DNA of 64,000 nt from Aulostomus chinensis. Taxonomy: Eukaryota > Chordata > Actinopteri > Syngnathiformes > Aulostomidae. Where the stretch lies: contig JBBMOA010000018.1 of the NCBI GenBank assembly GCA_037954235.1, positions 5,950,501 to 6,014,500 of the forward strand, read 5' to 3'. Position numbers and translations under genes: made by a program. Position 1 is the first letter of the stretch. Each line of letters begins with the position of its first letter. Shown in pieces: positions 1-10,584 of the stretch. The notes below the pieces were generated by a model. The model saw only the letters and a program-made list of their open reading frames with translations. It was not told where the DNA came from and made no database searches.

Positions 1-800
<800 letters not shown>

Positions 801-3800
801 CGGATTGGTTCGGGGTCAGTAAGGACGGTGATGCCACACAGAAATGGCAGAGGAAGAGCCTTCGCCACTGCAGCCTGCGCTATGGGAAGCTGAAGCCACA
901 GGTGATCCGAGAGATGGACCTACCCAGCCAGGACAACATCTCCTTAACCAGCACTGAGACCCCTCCTCCTCTGTATGTCCCCTCGTCACAGCACGGCATG
1001 CAGAAGGTAAAATAGTGGAAGTGTTAAATGCTGCATCACAATTTAAATCCATAAAATTAATGAATAAAATAATAATTAAATCTATCGCTAAGCAAATTAG
1101 GGGAACTTTATGGCAAAATATGGCTTTCTCTTTGTTTTTGTTCATTTTCACTTGGCCCATTTGTTCCCAGATTGTGGATCCACTGGCAAGAGGACGAGCT
1201 TTCCGGATGGTGGAGGAGGTGGATGGCTACAGCGTACCTCAGACCCCCATCACCCCTGGAGCTGCCTCACTTTGCTCCTTCACCAGCTCCCGCTCAGGTC
1301 TTAACCGAATGCCTCGCCGACGCAAGAGGGAATCTGTGGCCAAGATGAGCTTCAGGGCAGCAGCAGCTCTTGTCAAGGTGAGCTGGACCGATGAGATCCA
1401 TCAGGGAGATTCATAGATATGCAAAGATATGCGACGACTTTACTCCGATACTGTATCACTTTGTAAACTGGAGTGATGGAGAGATTAAAGCTGTAAATGC
1501 ATATTTTGATGTTTGTTTCAGGGGCGCTCACTACGGGACAGCACTCTGAGACGGGCCCAAAGACGTAGCTTCACACCTGCCAGCTTCATGGAGGAAGACA
1601 TGGTTGATTTTCCTGATGAACTGGACACGTCTTTCTTTGCTAGAGTTAGTGACCATACAAACATTTTCATATACTTTGGATGACCATTTTTATTTTGTTT
1701 TAAAAAAAACTAAAGAAATAGGATATTTTTTGCACCTCTTTTAAGTATTTTCTTTCCTGTACCTGCAGGATATTCTGATGCACGAGGAGCTGTCCACGTT
1801 TGCGGACGAGGTTTTTGAGTCACCGTCCGAGGCGGCCATGAAGGAGGTGGAGCCCAGTGGCAAGAAGGATGAGACGGAGCTGACAGGCAGCGCCCTTGAT
1901 AAGACGGCCCTGGAGAGAAGTCACCTCATGCTGTGAGCTAAGCACCTATGAATCATTTATTACTGGAGCTTTGCTTGATAAAAAAATGTCATCCTGGCTA
2001 TGAGCATTTTTGAAAGTAGTTATGAAGACTGGTGTGTGCTATTGGAGAGATTTTATATATTGTCAAACCAAAGATGGTGTACAAGATCGACTGCTTAAAC
2101 TCAGAGGCAAGAGTTTCCATATTTTTTCAGCCGTATCCATTACCAGTCCATCCATCCATCCATCCATCCATTTTCTAACATTTAAGCCTGGTTTATGCTT
2201 CTGCGCGCCGTCGACGCAGACCCCTACGTGGACCCTACGCCGTAGCCTGACATGCACCTCCAAAAAATCCTGACTACGCATCGCATCGACGTGTTGTGAC
2301 GTGAATGTCAAGGACTGTGATTGGTCCGCTTAGAGAAGGTTGCCGAATGCATGAAGAAGTGGAAGAACTTCCGGGAAAAATATGTGCGTCTCCGGAAGAA
2401 AATGGCCACAAGAAGTCATGTTTGTCATGTTCAAAGTTTACAGTTTGATACATGAAAGCAAACAGTCGTTTGCGGATGGCGGGCTGTTGTCTCAGGTCGG
2501 CAATCACAAACAATGGTGGCGGTCGCATCCATTGTTGTGTTGCTGAAGTTAGTTAACTAGCATGCACGTGTGGATTTCCACGTCTCTGCGTGTAATGTGT
2601 GGGAGCTTTAAGGGACTTAATGCAGGCTGGACGGTGCATCTGCTGCCGCCTCGAACGATGCGCTGTCACCGCCACTGCTGCGTTTATGAAGCCTGGTGCT
2701 CCGCCCACTCACTGGAACTACAGCAGCAACAGTCCTCCTCATGTCAAGTTTTTTTTTTTTCATTCCCCTGACTAGTCTCACCATGTGGCAGGCCTTTTTT
2801 TTTTGGCTAAAGGGCCACTTGTGGCCTTCGGGCCGGCTTTTGCCGACCACTGATTTAGAGTATCTGATTAAACCTCCTCTCCTGTTGCATGTCTTCGGAC
2901 TGCGGGAGGAAGCCGCAGTACCTGGAGAGAACCCACGCAGGCACATGGAGAATATGCACACTCCACACAGAAAGACCCCGTGCTCGAGCCGTGGCTCGAA
3001 ACCGGAACCTTCTTGCTGTGAGGCGACAGTGCTGACCACTGCACCACTGTGCCGCCCCGATTACCAGTCAGATAGAAATTAATATAATTGACCTGGTTGT
3101 TGTTATGTCATTTTCATTTTTGGCCCTCCTTTAATCTTCCCTACAGACCTCTGGAGCGAGGCTGGCGTAAAGCCAAAGAAGGAACCCCAGGCCCACCAAA
3201 GGTGCCCTTGCGGCAGGAGGTGGTGAGTGTCAACGGACAGCGGCGGGGCCAGCGGATCGTTGTACCGGTCAAGAAGTTGTTTGCCCGAGAGAAGAGGCCT
3301 TATGGGTTGGGGATGGTGGGGAAGCTCACTAACCGCACTTACCGCAAACGCATTGACAGCTACGTCAAGAGGCAAATAGAGGACATGGATGACCACAGGT
3401 GCTCAACAGATCAGGAACAATCTTTGTCTGCTCAAACAATGATGATGCAGTGCTGTTATTGTTTCTAAATGCATGCTCTCTGTGTCCTCTAGGCCTTTTT
3501 TTACATACTGGATCACTTTTGTCCACTTGCTCATCACTATCTTGGCTGTATGCATCTATGGTATCGCGCCGGTGGGCTTCTCCCAGCATGAGACGGTTGA
3601 TTCTGTGAGTCCTCACCTCACTTGTGTCTGTTAAGATTTTCTTTGGCCGTACATCTCTTGTTTATTTCTTGTTTGAATGTCTTCATCTGTAGGTTTTAAG
3701 AAACAAAGGCGTATATGAAAATGTCAAGTTTGTACAGCAGGAGAACTTCTGGATTGGGCCAAGCTCGGTAAGCCCGCGTCACCATATGTTAGATACAATT

Positions 3801-6800
3801 GTGAAGGAACACTAGTGTAAATAAATAATGCATTTTAATTCCTCCACTCATTTTAGGAAGCTCTGATCCACTTGGGGGCCAAATACTCTCCATGCATGCG
3901 GCAGGACATGCAAGTGCATGAGTTTATCAGGGAAAAGAGAGCCATCGAACGCAACTCTGCCTGCTGTGTGCGAAACGATCGCTCCGGCTGCGTCCAAACC
4001 TCAGAGGAGGAATGCTCGGTCAGTATTGGTGGTGCTTTGATTTTTGAACTTAAGACTGAAACTGTAACTTATCCCCTCTGCCTGTGGTTTGATCTCTAGA
4101 GCACTCTAGCTGTGTGGGTGAAGTGGCCGAGGCATTCCAGCACTCCCCAGCTAAATGGGAAAGACCGACAGTATGGCTCCGTGTGCCACCAGGATCCCAG
4201 GTACAGTGCACCGCTAGTTCTTCTGTTTAATCTCACTGTGTTGATTAACTGAAATTGGTTGGTAATTATTTTGTTTCCCACAGGATATGTCTAGAGCCTG
4301 CCTCAGTATCACCTCATGAATGGCCTGATGACATCACCAAGTGGCCAGTAAGTGCACTAAAATGCAATTATATGTTGAGAGATTCAGATTCAGGGGTGTG
4401 GAGATTAATCAGATCTGAAATGTGATATATTAGGTGATCATGCACTCACTCAGGGTTTGACCTTAGTGAGAAAGATATGAAATATCATCTAGCATGGACA
4501 ACTAGATGGTGCTGGAATAGAAAATGCATAATTGCACGTGGTAATGTGTTGCAAGAGGGTGAAACCTGGTAATAGTTGGATTTTGCGTGAACAAGGAGCC
4601 AAATGTGTGGTGCAAATATCACTTCCTGCCTCTACTAGGTGGTGCTAGAGAATACACTTACGATTTATTCTGTCGTTGTAAATCACATGAAGACAGTACA
4701 TTGTAATACTGATGCAGATGAATTGTTACAGCACGCTTACTTCCTCCAAACACTCAATGGTGCTATGACCATAATTTACACTCATCAAACCTGTAAAGAC
4801 TGGCAAACTTCTCACCACGTGGATTCCAGCTCCAACTGTTCTGTGTCATCAAAATTAGCCACCATGCAACAGTAATACCTCTTAAGGGAAACTCGGTCTT
4901 CACGGTAACTGTTCATCAAGATATCAAGATGCCTCTGGCCAAATTTGAGACGGATCAGGTGGACCCACTGGGAGGAGTACGGCAAAGTGTAAAAAACATG
5001 ACATTTCCTTTTGCCACCGTGTGGCGCAATGACCAGTCAGCCTGGAAATTTATCAGATCCATATTACACTCTTCCACCAAGTTCGGTAAAAAATTGGCCA
5101 AATATTCAGTGAACAAGTGAACAAGTAAACATCTCCACACATTGTGGGTTGGCTTGTATTTGCTTTTAATATTATTGAATAACTGATTACTGCACATTTA
5201 TCAACATAAGTGCCTGCATGTAAATACACCAGAAAGGCTGATGATATTCATATAATTTGTTGGTTCTTCCTCTCAGATTTGTACCAGGTACAACACAGGG
5301 AACCACACCAACCTGCCTCATATAGACTGTACCATCACAGGCCGACCCTGCTGCATCGGAACCAAGGGGAGGTGAGGAGACGTGGAAACTTGTGGGACAA
5401 GTCAGACACATGAAGAATAACTAGTTTAACGCGTTTACTAATCGCTGCTTGTACTCTTCAAGGTGTGAAATCACATCCCGGGAATATTGTGACTTCATGA
5501 AGGGCTACTTTCATGAGGAAGCTACTCTCTGCTCCCAAGTAAGCAACTATCGTATGAAAATTAGGTCACAAGCTCGAAGGTGAATTTATGAGATAAATCA
5601 GCTGCTGTTGGAAAACTGCAGGGTTCTCTTTGTTTGCATGATTGTGACGGTCATGTCATGCGTTCAAAGAGGGATGTTACCTAACTCGCTGTCCTCTGTC
5701 CTCCAGGTGCACTGCATGGATGATGTGTGTGGACTGCTGCCTTTCCTCAACCCTCAGATCCCAGATCAGTTTTACAGGCTCTGGCTCTCACTTTTCCTGC
5801 ATGCCGGGTGAGTGTGTAGCTGTCAGAATCACGGAAAGTAGTTAAGCTTCCTCCTTCCTCCCATCGCATTTTCAATATATTTTGCTCATGTAGTCCACTT
5901 TAAAGGAGTGATAGGATCTCTGATCAGGGTTACAGGAATCAGGTGCCAATACTGATATTATACCCAGACCAGCTGACTGCTTTCACTGGACCAGTATACC
6001 ACTACAACATCACATGGGACACATCAAAGATCCACCAATGAATTGCTTTAGAAGAAATTTGAATTTAATGACTCGTCAGGTATCTGTAACTTCAACAACA
6101 AGAAAGTGGATCCTGGAATTAATGTCAGTGTCAGCAGGTGAGATCTGAACTGAAAAATATGGGCTTTATGATTATAAACTCAACATTACATGCACATATT
6201 ATATGCGCAGGATTGAATTTTTTTGCCAAAATCTGATGTGTTGATGGCTGCACGGTGGTACAGTGGTCAGCACTGTCACCTCACAGCAAGAAGGTTCTGG
6301 GTTTGAGTCCTGGCTCGGGATCTTTCTGTGTGGAGTCTCCATGTTCTCCCTGTGCCTGCGTGGGTTCTCTCTGGTACTCCAGCTTCTTCCCACAGTCCAA
6401 AGACATGCAATTGGGGACGAGGCTGATTGATACTCTAAATTGACCGTGGGTGTGAATGGTTGTTTGTATCTCTATGTTGGCCCTGCGACGGACTGATGAC
6501 CTGTCCAGGGTGAACCTCGCCTCTCGCCCTTTGACGCTGGGATAGGCTCCAGCCCCCCCTGTGACCCTTAATAATAGGAATAAGTTGGAAGAAAGTAGAT
6601 GGATGGATGATGTGTTGATATTTTTAGACCTAATCCGGCCAATCCGATATCTAATTTATTATACAAAAACAAGTTTATATGATATTCACATACCGAAAAA
6701 ACACATGTAAACATTGTGAATGTTTAGAAATAGTTTGTCTTTATTTCCAAAGCCCATAGATGCTAACTTTACCTCATTGTTTCCTCATCAACAATAACAC

Positions 6801-7976
6801 ATGCTGACCAAAGGTGAAGAGACTTGGGCATAAATGGCATCTGACGACACTGATATATTTACCAAATGACCAAAATCTGCCGATGCGGAGGACATGCTGA
6901 TATTAACACGTCATCGTCCTCAAGGTGCTCGTCAACAGTAGAAAACAGAAAATGCGAATCTTGTCGTGATTTCGCATCCTGTGGCGAGGAACAGGAAGAT
7001 CAGAGCTCTGTCATTTTTATCCCGTTAAGAGTTGCTCCTTGTGCGTTATCAGGACGGTTCTGTCAGCGCAAAACAGTCGACCTCACACTAAAGAGGAGCA
7101 GTGCTTCATCTTCATCTTGCCGCTTATGTCTTTCCTGGGTAATTAAAGAAAGTGCCTTCATTAAGCTTCAGTGTGATCAAGACAGATTTGGTCGATAGGT
7201 AAAGTCATCTCAGTCGGCTGTCGAGTGGATTATCTCCCCTGACACGTGCAGCTTTGCACTCACGCACGAGCACTTTGTCCTTACTACCCCCTCCCCCCCC
7301 ATTCCCAGGATCCTTCACTGCCTGGTGTCGGTGGCCTTCCAGATGACCATCCTGAGGGACCTGGAGAAGCTGGCGGGCTGGCTGCGCATTTCAATCATTT
7401 ACATCCTCAGTGGCATCACTGGCAACTTGGCGTCGGCCATCTTCCTGCCCTACAGAGCAGAGGTGATCATCAGACTGACGCCTGTAAAATAACTTTCAGA
7501 TTGATTGGAGATGGTAATAAATGATGTCATAAATGTTTATGAACACTGTGTTCCAGGTGGGACCAGCTGGCTCTCAGTTTGGGATCCTGGCCTGCTTGTT
7601 TGTAGAGTTGTTCCAGAGCTGGCAGATCCTGGCCCAGCCGTGGCAGGCCTTCACCAAGCTCCTCTGTGTGGTGCTCTTCCTCTTTGCCTTCGGGCTGTTG
7701 CCCTGGATCGACAATTTCGCTCACATCTGTGGCTTCATCTCCGGCTTCTTCCTATCTTTCGCCTTCTTACCGTACATCAGCTTCGGCCGCATGGACCTGT
7801 ACCGCAAACGCTGTCAGATCATCGTCTTCCTGTTGGTGTTTGTCGGGCTCTTCTCAGGCCTCGTGGTGCTCTTCTATGTCTATCCAATCAAGTGTGACTG
7901 GTGCGAGTTGCTCACCTGCATCCCCTTCACGGACAAATTCTGCGAGAAGTACGACCTCAACGCTCACCTCCACTGA
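801..7976 (+). CDS. rhbdf1: Inactive rhomboid protein 1 (iRhom1), 5'-truncated by window edge
   Basis: Catalytically dead rhomboid of the ER and secretory pathway; iRhoms escort ADAM17 and influence EGFR-ligand traffic (family knowledge). Coding exons: 801-1006, 1171-1377, 1522-1644, 1769-1932, 3147-3398, 3493-3604, 3693-3767, 3857-4018, 4100-4200, 4284-4347, 5277-5371, 5463-5538, 5707-5807, 7309-7462 and 7557-7976. Phases join throughout and give 770 residues plus stop. This equals human iRhom1 (855) minus about 85 N-terminal residues, which must lie left of the window. Seen in order: cytosolic basic region (ADWFGVSKD, then RRRKRESVAKMSFR), first membrane segment in 3493-3604, the cysteine-rich iRhom homology domain (3693-5807), then the rhomboid core. 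The active-site motif reads GPAGSQFG (near 7559), with proline in place of the catalytic context, as in iRhoms. The C-terminus resembles iRhom1. Linkage with polr3k and snrnp25 favours rhbdf1 over rhbdf2. The letter suffix (1a/1b) is not determined. Confidence 0.95.
2183..2530 (+). mobile_element. Harbinger-like non-autonomous element, copy 1 (partial)
   Basis: The left terminus from 2183 (AAGCCTGGTTTATGCTTCTG) matches both termini of the element at 29554-29973. Bases 2334-2417 translate to a MADF/Myb-like stretch (EKVAECMKKWKNF...EKYVRLRKK), typical of the second protein of PIF/Harbinger transposons. The frame then breaks. No right terminal repeat was found, so the end is approximate. It is nested inside SINE copy A. 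Confidence 0.55.
2790..2851 (-). mobile_element. hAT-like transposon fragment
   Basis: On the minus strand this begins CAGTGGTCGGCAAAAGCC, resembling hAT terminal repeats of the CAGTGGTYGGCAA type, followed by a GGCCCGAAGGCC-type stretch. It abuts the head of SINE copy A. This is a family-level guess from the terminus only. Confidence 0.35.
5915..6234. repeat. Degraded hAT-like repeat, left part
   Basis: Contains phrases common in fish hAT-type repeats (GTGCCAATACTGATAT, ACCAGTATACCACTACAAC). The SINE at 6246 appears inserted into it, because similar GATAT-rich sequence resumes after 6620. No termini were defined, so the family assignment is tentative. Confidence 0.3.
6246..6608 (+). mobile_element. 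tRNA-headed SINE, full-length copy B
   Basis: About 363 bases. The head has a tRNA-like A box (TGGTACAGTGGTCAGCA) and a B-box-like GGTTTGAGTCC about 40 bases later. The body includes CTCTAAATTGACC and GGATAGGCTCCAGC, and the tail is GGATGGAT. It is flanked by the identical 11-mer GATGTGTTGAT at 6235-6245 and 6609-6619, a target-site duplication. It sits in an rhbdf1 intron (5808-7308) in sense orientation. Confidence 0.85.
6620..6910. repeat. Degraded repeat, right part flanking SINE B
   Basis: AT-rich sequence with CCGGCCAATCCGATATC and GCTGATATTAACACG motifs, reminiscent of the sequence left of the SINE. Probably the other half of one older transposon in the rhbdf1 intron. No ends or coding sequence could be defined. 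Confidence 0.25.
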
Positions 7977-8925
7977 GGCAAGGGCAGCGTGGGCACAACA
8001 GGAGGTATCAGGTCAAAAGATGTGAACTGACAAATGATATCAGCCAGCTGTCCTCATCTCTGTGAACTGTAATGAAATGCTTGTGTTTTTCTACTCTGTA
8101 AAGTATAAATCCCACTCGTCGCAAGGACTTGGTCCCTGCTCACCGACAGTCATTATCACTCCCTCATTCACTGTCCAGTGAAACATGGCACGTCTGAACC
8201 TCATCAAAGCTGCCAGCTGCCTTTTACATTTGAGGCAGGAACCCGAGACGTCAGCGCTGGTACAGACTGAAGGAATGTTACACGTCAACCATAGATTTTA
8301 TTAATATTCAGGCAACTTCATACAGAAGCAGGGACGGGAAAAGAATTAAATATCAATACCTTCAGTGCCTTGTTGATAAATGTTCCAACTACTGCCATAT
8401 TTTTGTTACGTTATGCTGAGCACTCAAATGTTTTCTTTGTTTATTGCTTCTGAAGAAGTGATGATTGTTTTGAACACGGTAGCGTTTTAGTTACCTGTCT
8501 ACTCACATGTAACTGAAGAGAACAGTAAAAACGAAAAAAAAAAAAAACATCTATCAAATGAAATTGTGTCTTTCTCGTGTTTACTGATGTAGATTTGATA
8601 GTTTGTTTTTTTTTCCCTCGCGCTATGGTTTGTTTTTCTGTCTTTTGGCTGGATAACTCAAAAAATATTCATTTTTTTAAATTACATTTTGTTCAATGAT
8701 AGAACTCAGGTTGAAGAATCGATCAACACGATTTTGGAATATATCTGAATCTGATGACGTCATATCACCTTAGCAAAGTTATGTGCTGTCTGAGTGCTCT
8801 CTAGTTTTATCATTATTCGACTTCAAGAGCACAAAACAGATACGCCTGCTACTATTCAACCATCAAGGCCGATGTTTAAATGACTAAACACTTAAGAGAG
8901 TTGACAAATAAAACAGCAACACACT
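7977..8925 (+). other. rhbdf1 3' UTR (inferred)
   Basis: Runs from the stop codon (7974-7976) to just past the AATAAA at 8907-8912. No other gene is seen. Contains an A13 run near 8534. Confidence 0.55.
8907..8912 (+). terminator. Polyadenylation signal, rhbdf1
   Basis: First canonical AATAAA on the + strand after the rhbdf1 stop codon, about 930 bases downstream. Confidence 0.55.
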
Positions 8926-8957
8926 GGTCTTTGCAGCACAAACCAAGATTTAATGCA

Positions 8958-8963
8958 TTTATT
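8958..8963 (-). terminator. Polyadenylation signal, aanat2
   Basis: TTTATT on + is AATAAA on the aanat2 strand, about 300 bases after its stop. It faces the rhbdf1 signal only ~50 bases away. Confidence 0.55.
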
Positions 8964-9266
8964 TCACATTTTCCATTAATTGCCTCCATGACAAACAACA
9001 AATGCATGTAAAAACAAAATGATGCCACAGGGTACAGAAGACATGTAATTTTAAGCCAAATAACTCTTTTTGGAAGAAGTGAAGTTACTCCTGGTCCTCG
9101 CTGTCCTCACACAGTCTTTTGGTCAAGTGACGTGATGGTGGAGCCAGTCCACTGGTGCGCACTGGTGCTGCGTCTCTAACTGCCCTCCTGCCTGCTCACC
9201 TTTGAATTCATATCTGCCCTGAGTCCATGTTAGAGCTGGATTAAAGTTGGGGAAGGTGTTGAGAGA

Positions 9267-10584
9267 CTAGCAGCCGCTGTTTCGCCGTGTATACGCCTGC
9301 CCAGCCAGCATGTACTCCATCTCCTGGAACTGCATGTTGGATATAGAAATGGCTGACGGGCCTTTCTCCTTGAAGCCAGCCTTGAGGTAGAAGGGCACCA
9401 AGAAGTCCTCACAAATCAGCAGAGCTCTGCGGAGGCCTGCCATGCAGCGGAGGTACTGCAGGTACCGCCACAGGAGGATGGAGCCCTTGCCCTGCTGGCG
9501 ACAATGGCGGTGCACTGACAGCACATGGATGTGGACGGTGGGGGTGTCTGGGACGTGGTGCGTCATGGCCTCCTGCATGGAGAATCAAAGAAGCACTAAG
9601 TATGTGAAAATACAAAAGCAACAGAAGCTAGTTTTCACACCCGTGCTGACCTGTGAAAGCCTCTCTTTGTCCCAGCCAGAGCCGATGATGAAAGCTACCA
9701 GCTGCCCCTCCTCGAACCAGCCCAGAGACAGCTCAGGGCACTGACCCAGGAAGTTCAGCACCTCGTTCAGGGTGAGTGGACACTCACCAGACACGGAGAC
9801 GAAGGCTGGGGGGTGAAAGAAGAGACAACCAGGTCACAGTGGGATAGGACGACTCTGTTACCTGGCGTTTGATCAACTCAAGAAGGTTACAATCATCGTC
9901 TCTGGGGGTCACCATATACTGATACTTTTCAAGGAAATAACATGATAAATGCATGATTTTATGGATTTTTCCAAATGTTTTGGAAATTAAGAAAACTATT
10001 TTTAACGTTTACAATGTTCACATGTAAACATATAAATCATATAAATATAATGTCATTATCAGTAAATATCAGCTAGATTTGTTGTAGAAAATGTCAGACA
10101 AAAAAAATCTAACATTTTGCATCCATAATGATAATGAAAATATTTAGAAACGAAACATTAATACCCAGTAATCATCTGGTTCAGTGTTCTTATTATTTTT
10201 GTATTTATTTTTAATAAACAGACCGTACACTTCTTCACTATGTTACATTTTCTATTTTCAAAAGAGAGACAAAACACACAATAGATAAGTAGAATCTTAC
10301 TTTTTCTCCAGATATTGTCAGTAAGACCTTTTGGCTACGGTGGCGGAGTATTTAGAATCATGACAGCACTGAACTTCAACTGCTCACGTGTTCGTATATC
10401 AAGAGAAAGTGGACTCACCTTCTCTCTCGATCTCAAACACACTGATGGCGTCCTGTGGTGTGAGGTTCCTGAACTCGCTGGCCGGGAGTGTGTGCCGTCT
10501 CTGTTGCAGAGGGCTGACCACTCGGACAGGGGTCTTCAGAAAGAAGGGCTTGAGGAACGGAGAGCCGCTGACCTGTTGTGTCAT
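9267..10584 (-). CDS. aanat2: Serotonin N-acetyltransferase, AANAT2 type (pineal)
   Basis: Acetyl-CoA:serotonin N-acetyltransferase, the rhythm-controlling step of melatonin synthesis. In fish AANAT2 is the mainly pineal form (established). Exons on minus: 10584-10419, 9805-9651 and 9572-9267, giving 208 residues, the usual length. GNAT fold. Visible residues: Thr32 in RRHTLP and Ser206 in C-terminal RRNSGC, the two PKA/14-3-3 sites; the catalytic pair in HIH (His121, His123); the acetyl-CoA loop RQQGKGS (132-138); and Tyr169 in LVPFYLKAGF. The N-terminal stretch KPFFLKTP and SVHRHCRQQGKG are AANAT2-like rather than AANAT1-like. The start is ATG 10584; the frame before it has no better candidate. 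Tail-to-tail with rhbdf1. An E-box CACGTG lies in intron 1 (10385-10390). An aanat1 paralogue is less likely. Confidence 0.9.
10385..10390. promoter_or_regulatory. Palindromic E-box CACGTG in aanat2 intron 1
   Basis: A perfect CACGTG about 30 bases inside intron 1. Aanat2 is under CLOCK:BMAL control through E-boxes in zebrafish (established), so this is a reasonable but unproven candidate. No OTX/CRX-type TAATC site was spotted beside it. Confidence 0.3.

Larger units (their letters stand above)
2148..3059 (-). mobile_element. SINE copy A, split by nested DNA-transposon sequence
   Basis: The tail (ccatcc repeats, from 2148) and head (about 2852-3059, minus orientation) of the SINE family also found at 6246 and 46891 are separated by roughly 670 bases of unrelated transposon-like sequence. 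The whole block is bounded by the same 9-mer, ATTACCAGT, at 2139-2147 and 3060-3068, read as the original target-site duplication. It lies in the rhbdf1 intron 1933-3146. Confidence 0.7.

Noticed and set aside
801..7976. Assignment of the rhomboid gene to rhbdf2 because it neighbours an AANAT gene
   Set aside because: Protein sequence, length and linkage to polr3k, snrnp25 and mgrn1 fit iRhom1; the AANAT neighbour is better explained as an ohnologue pair.
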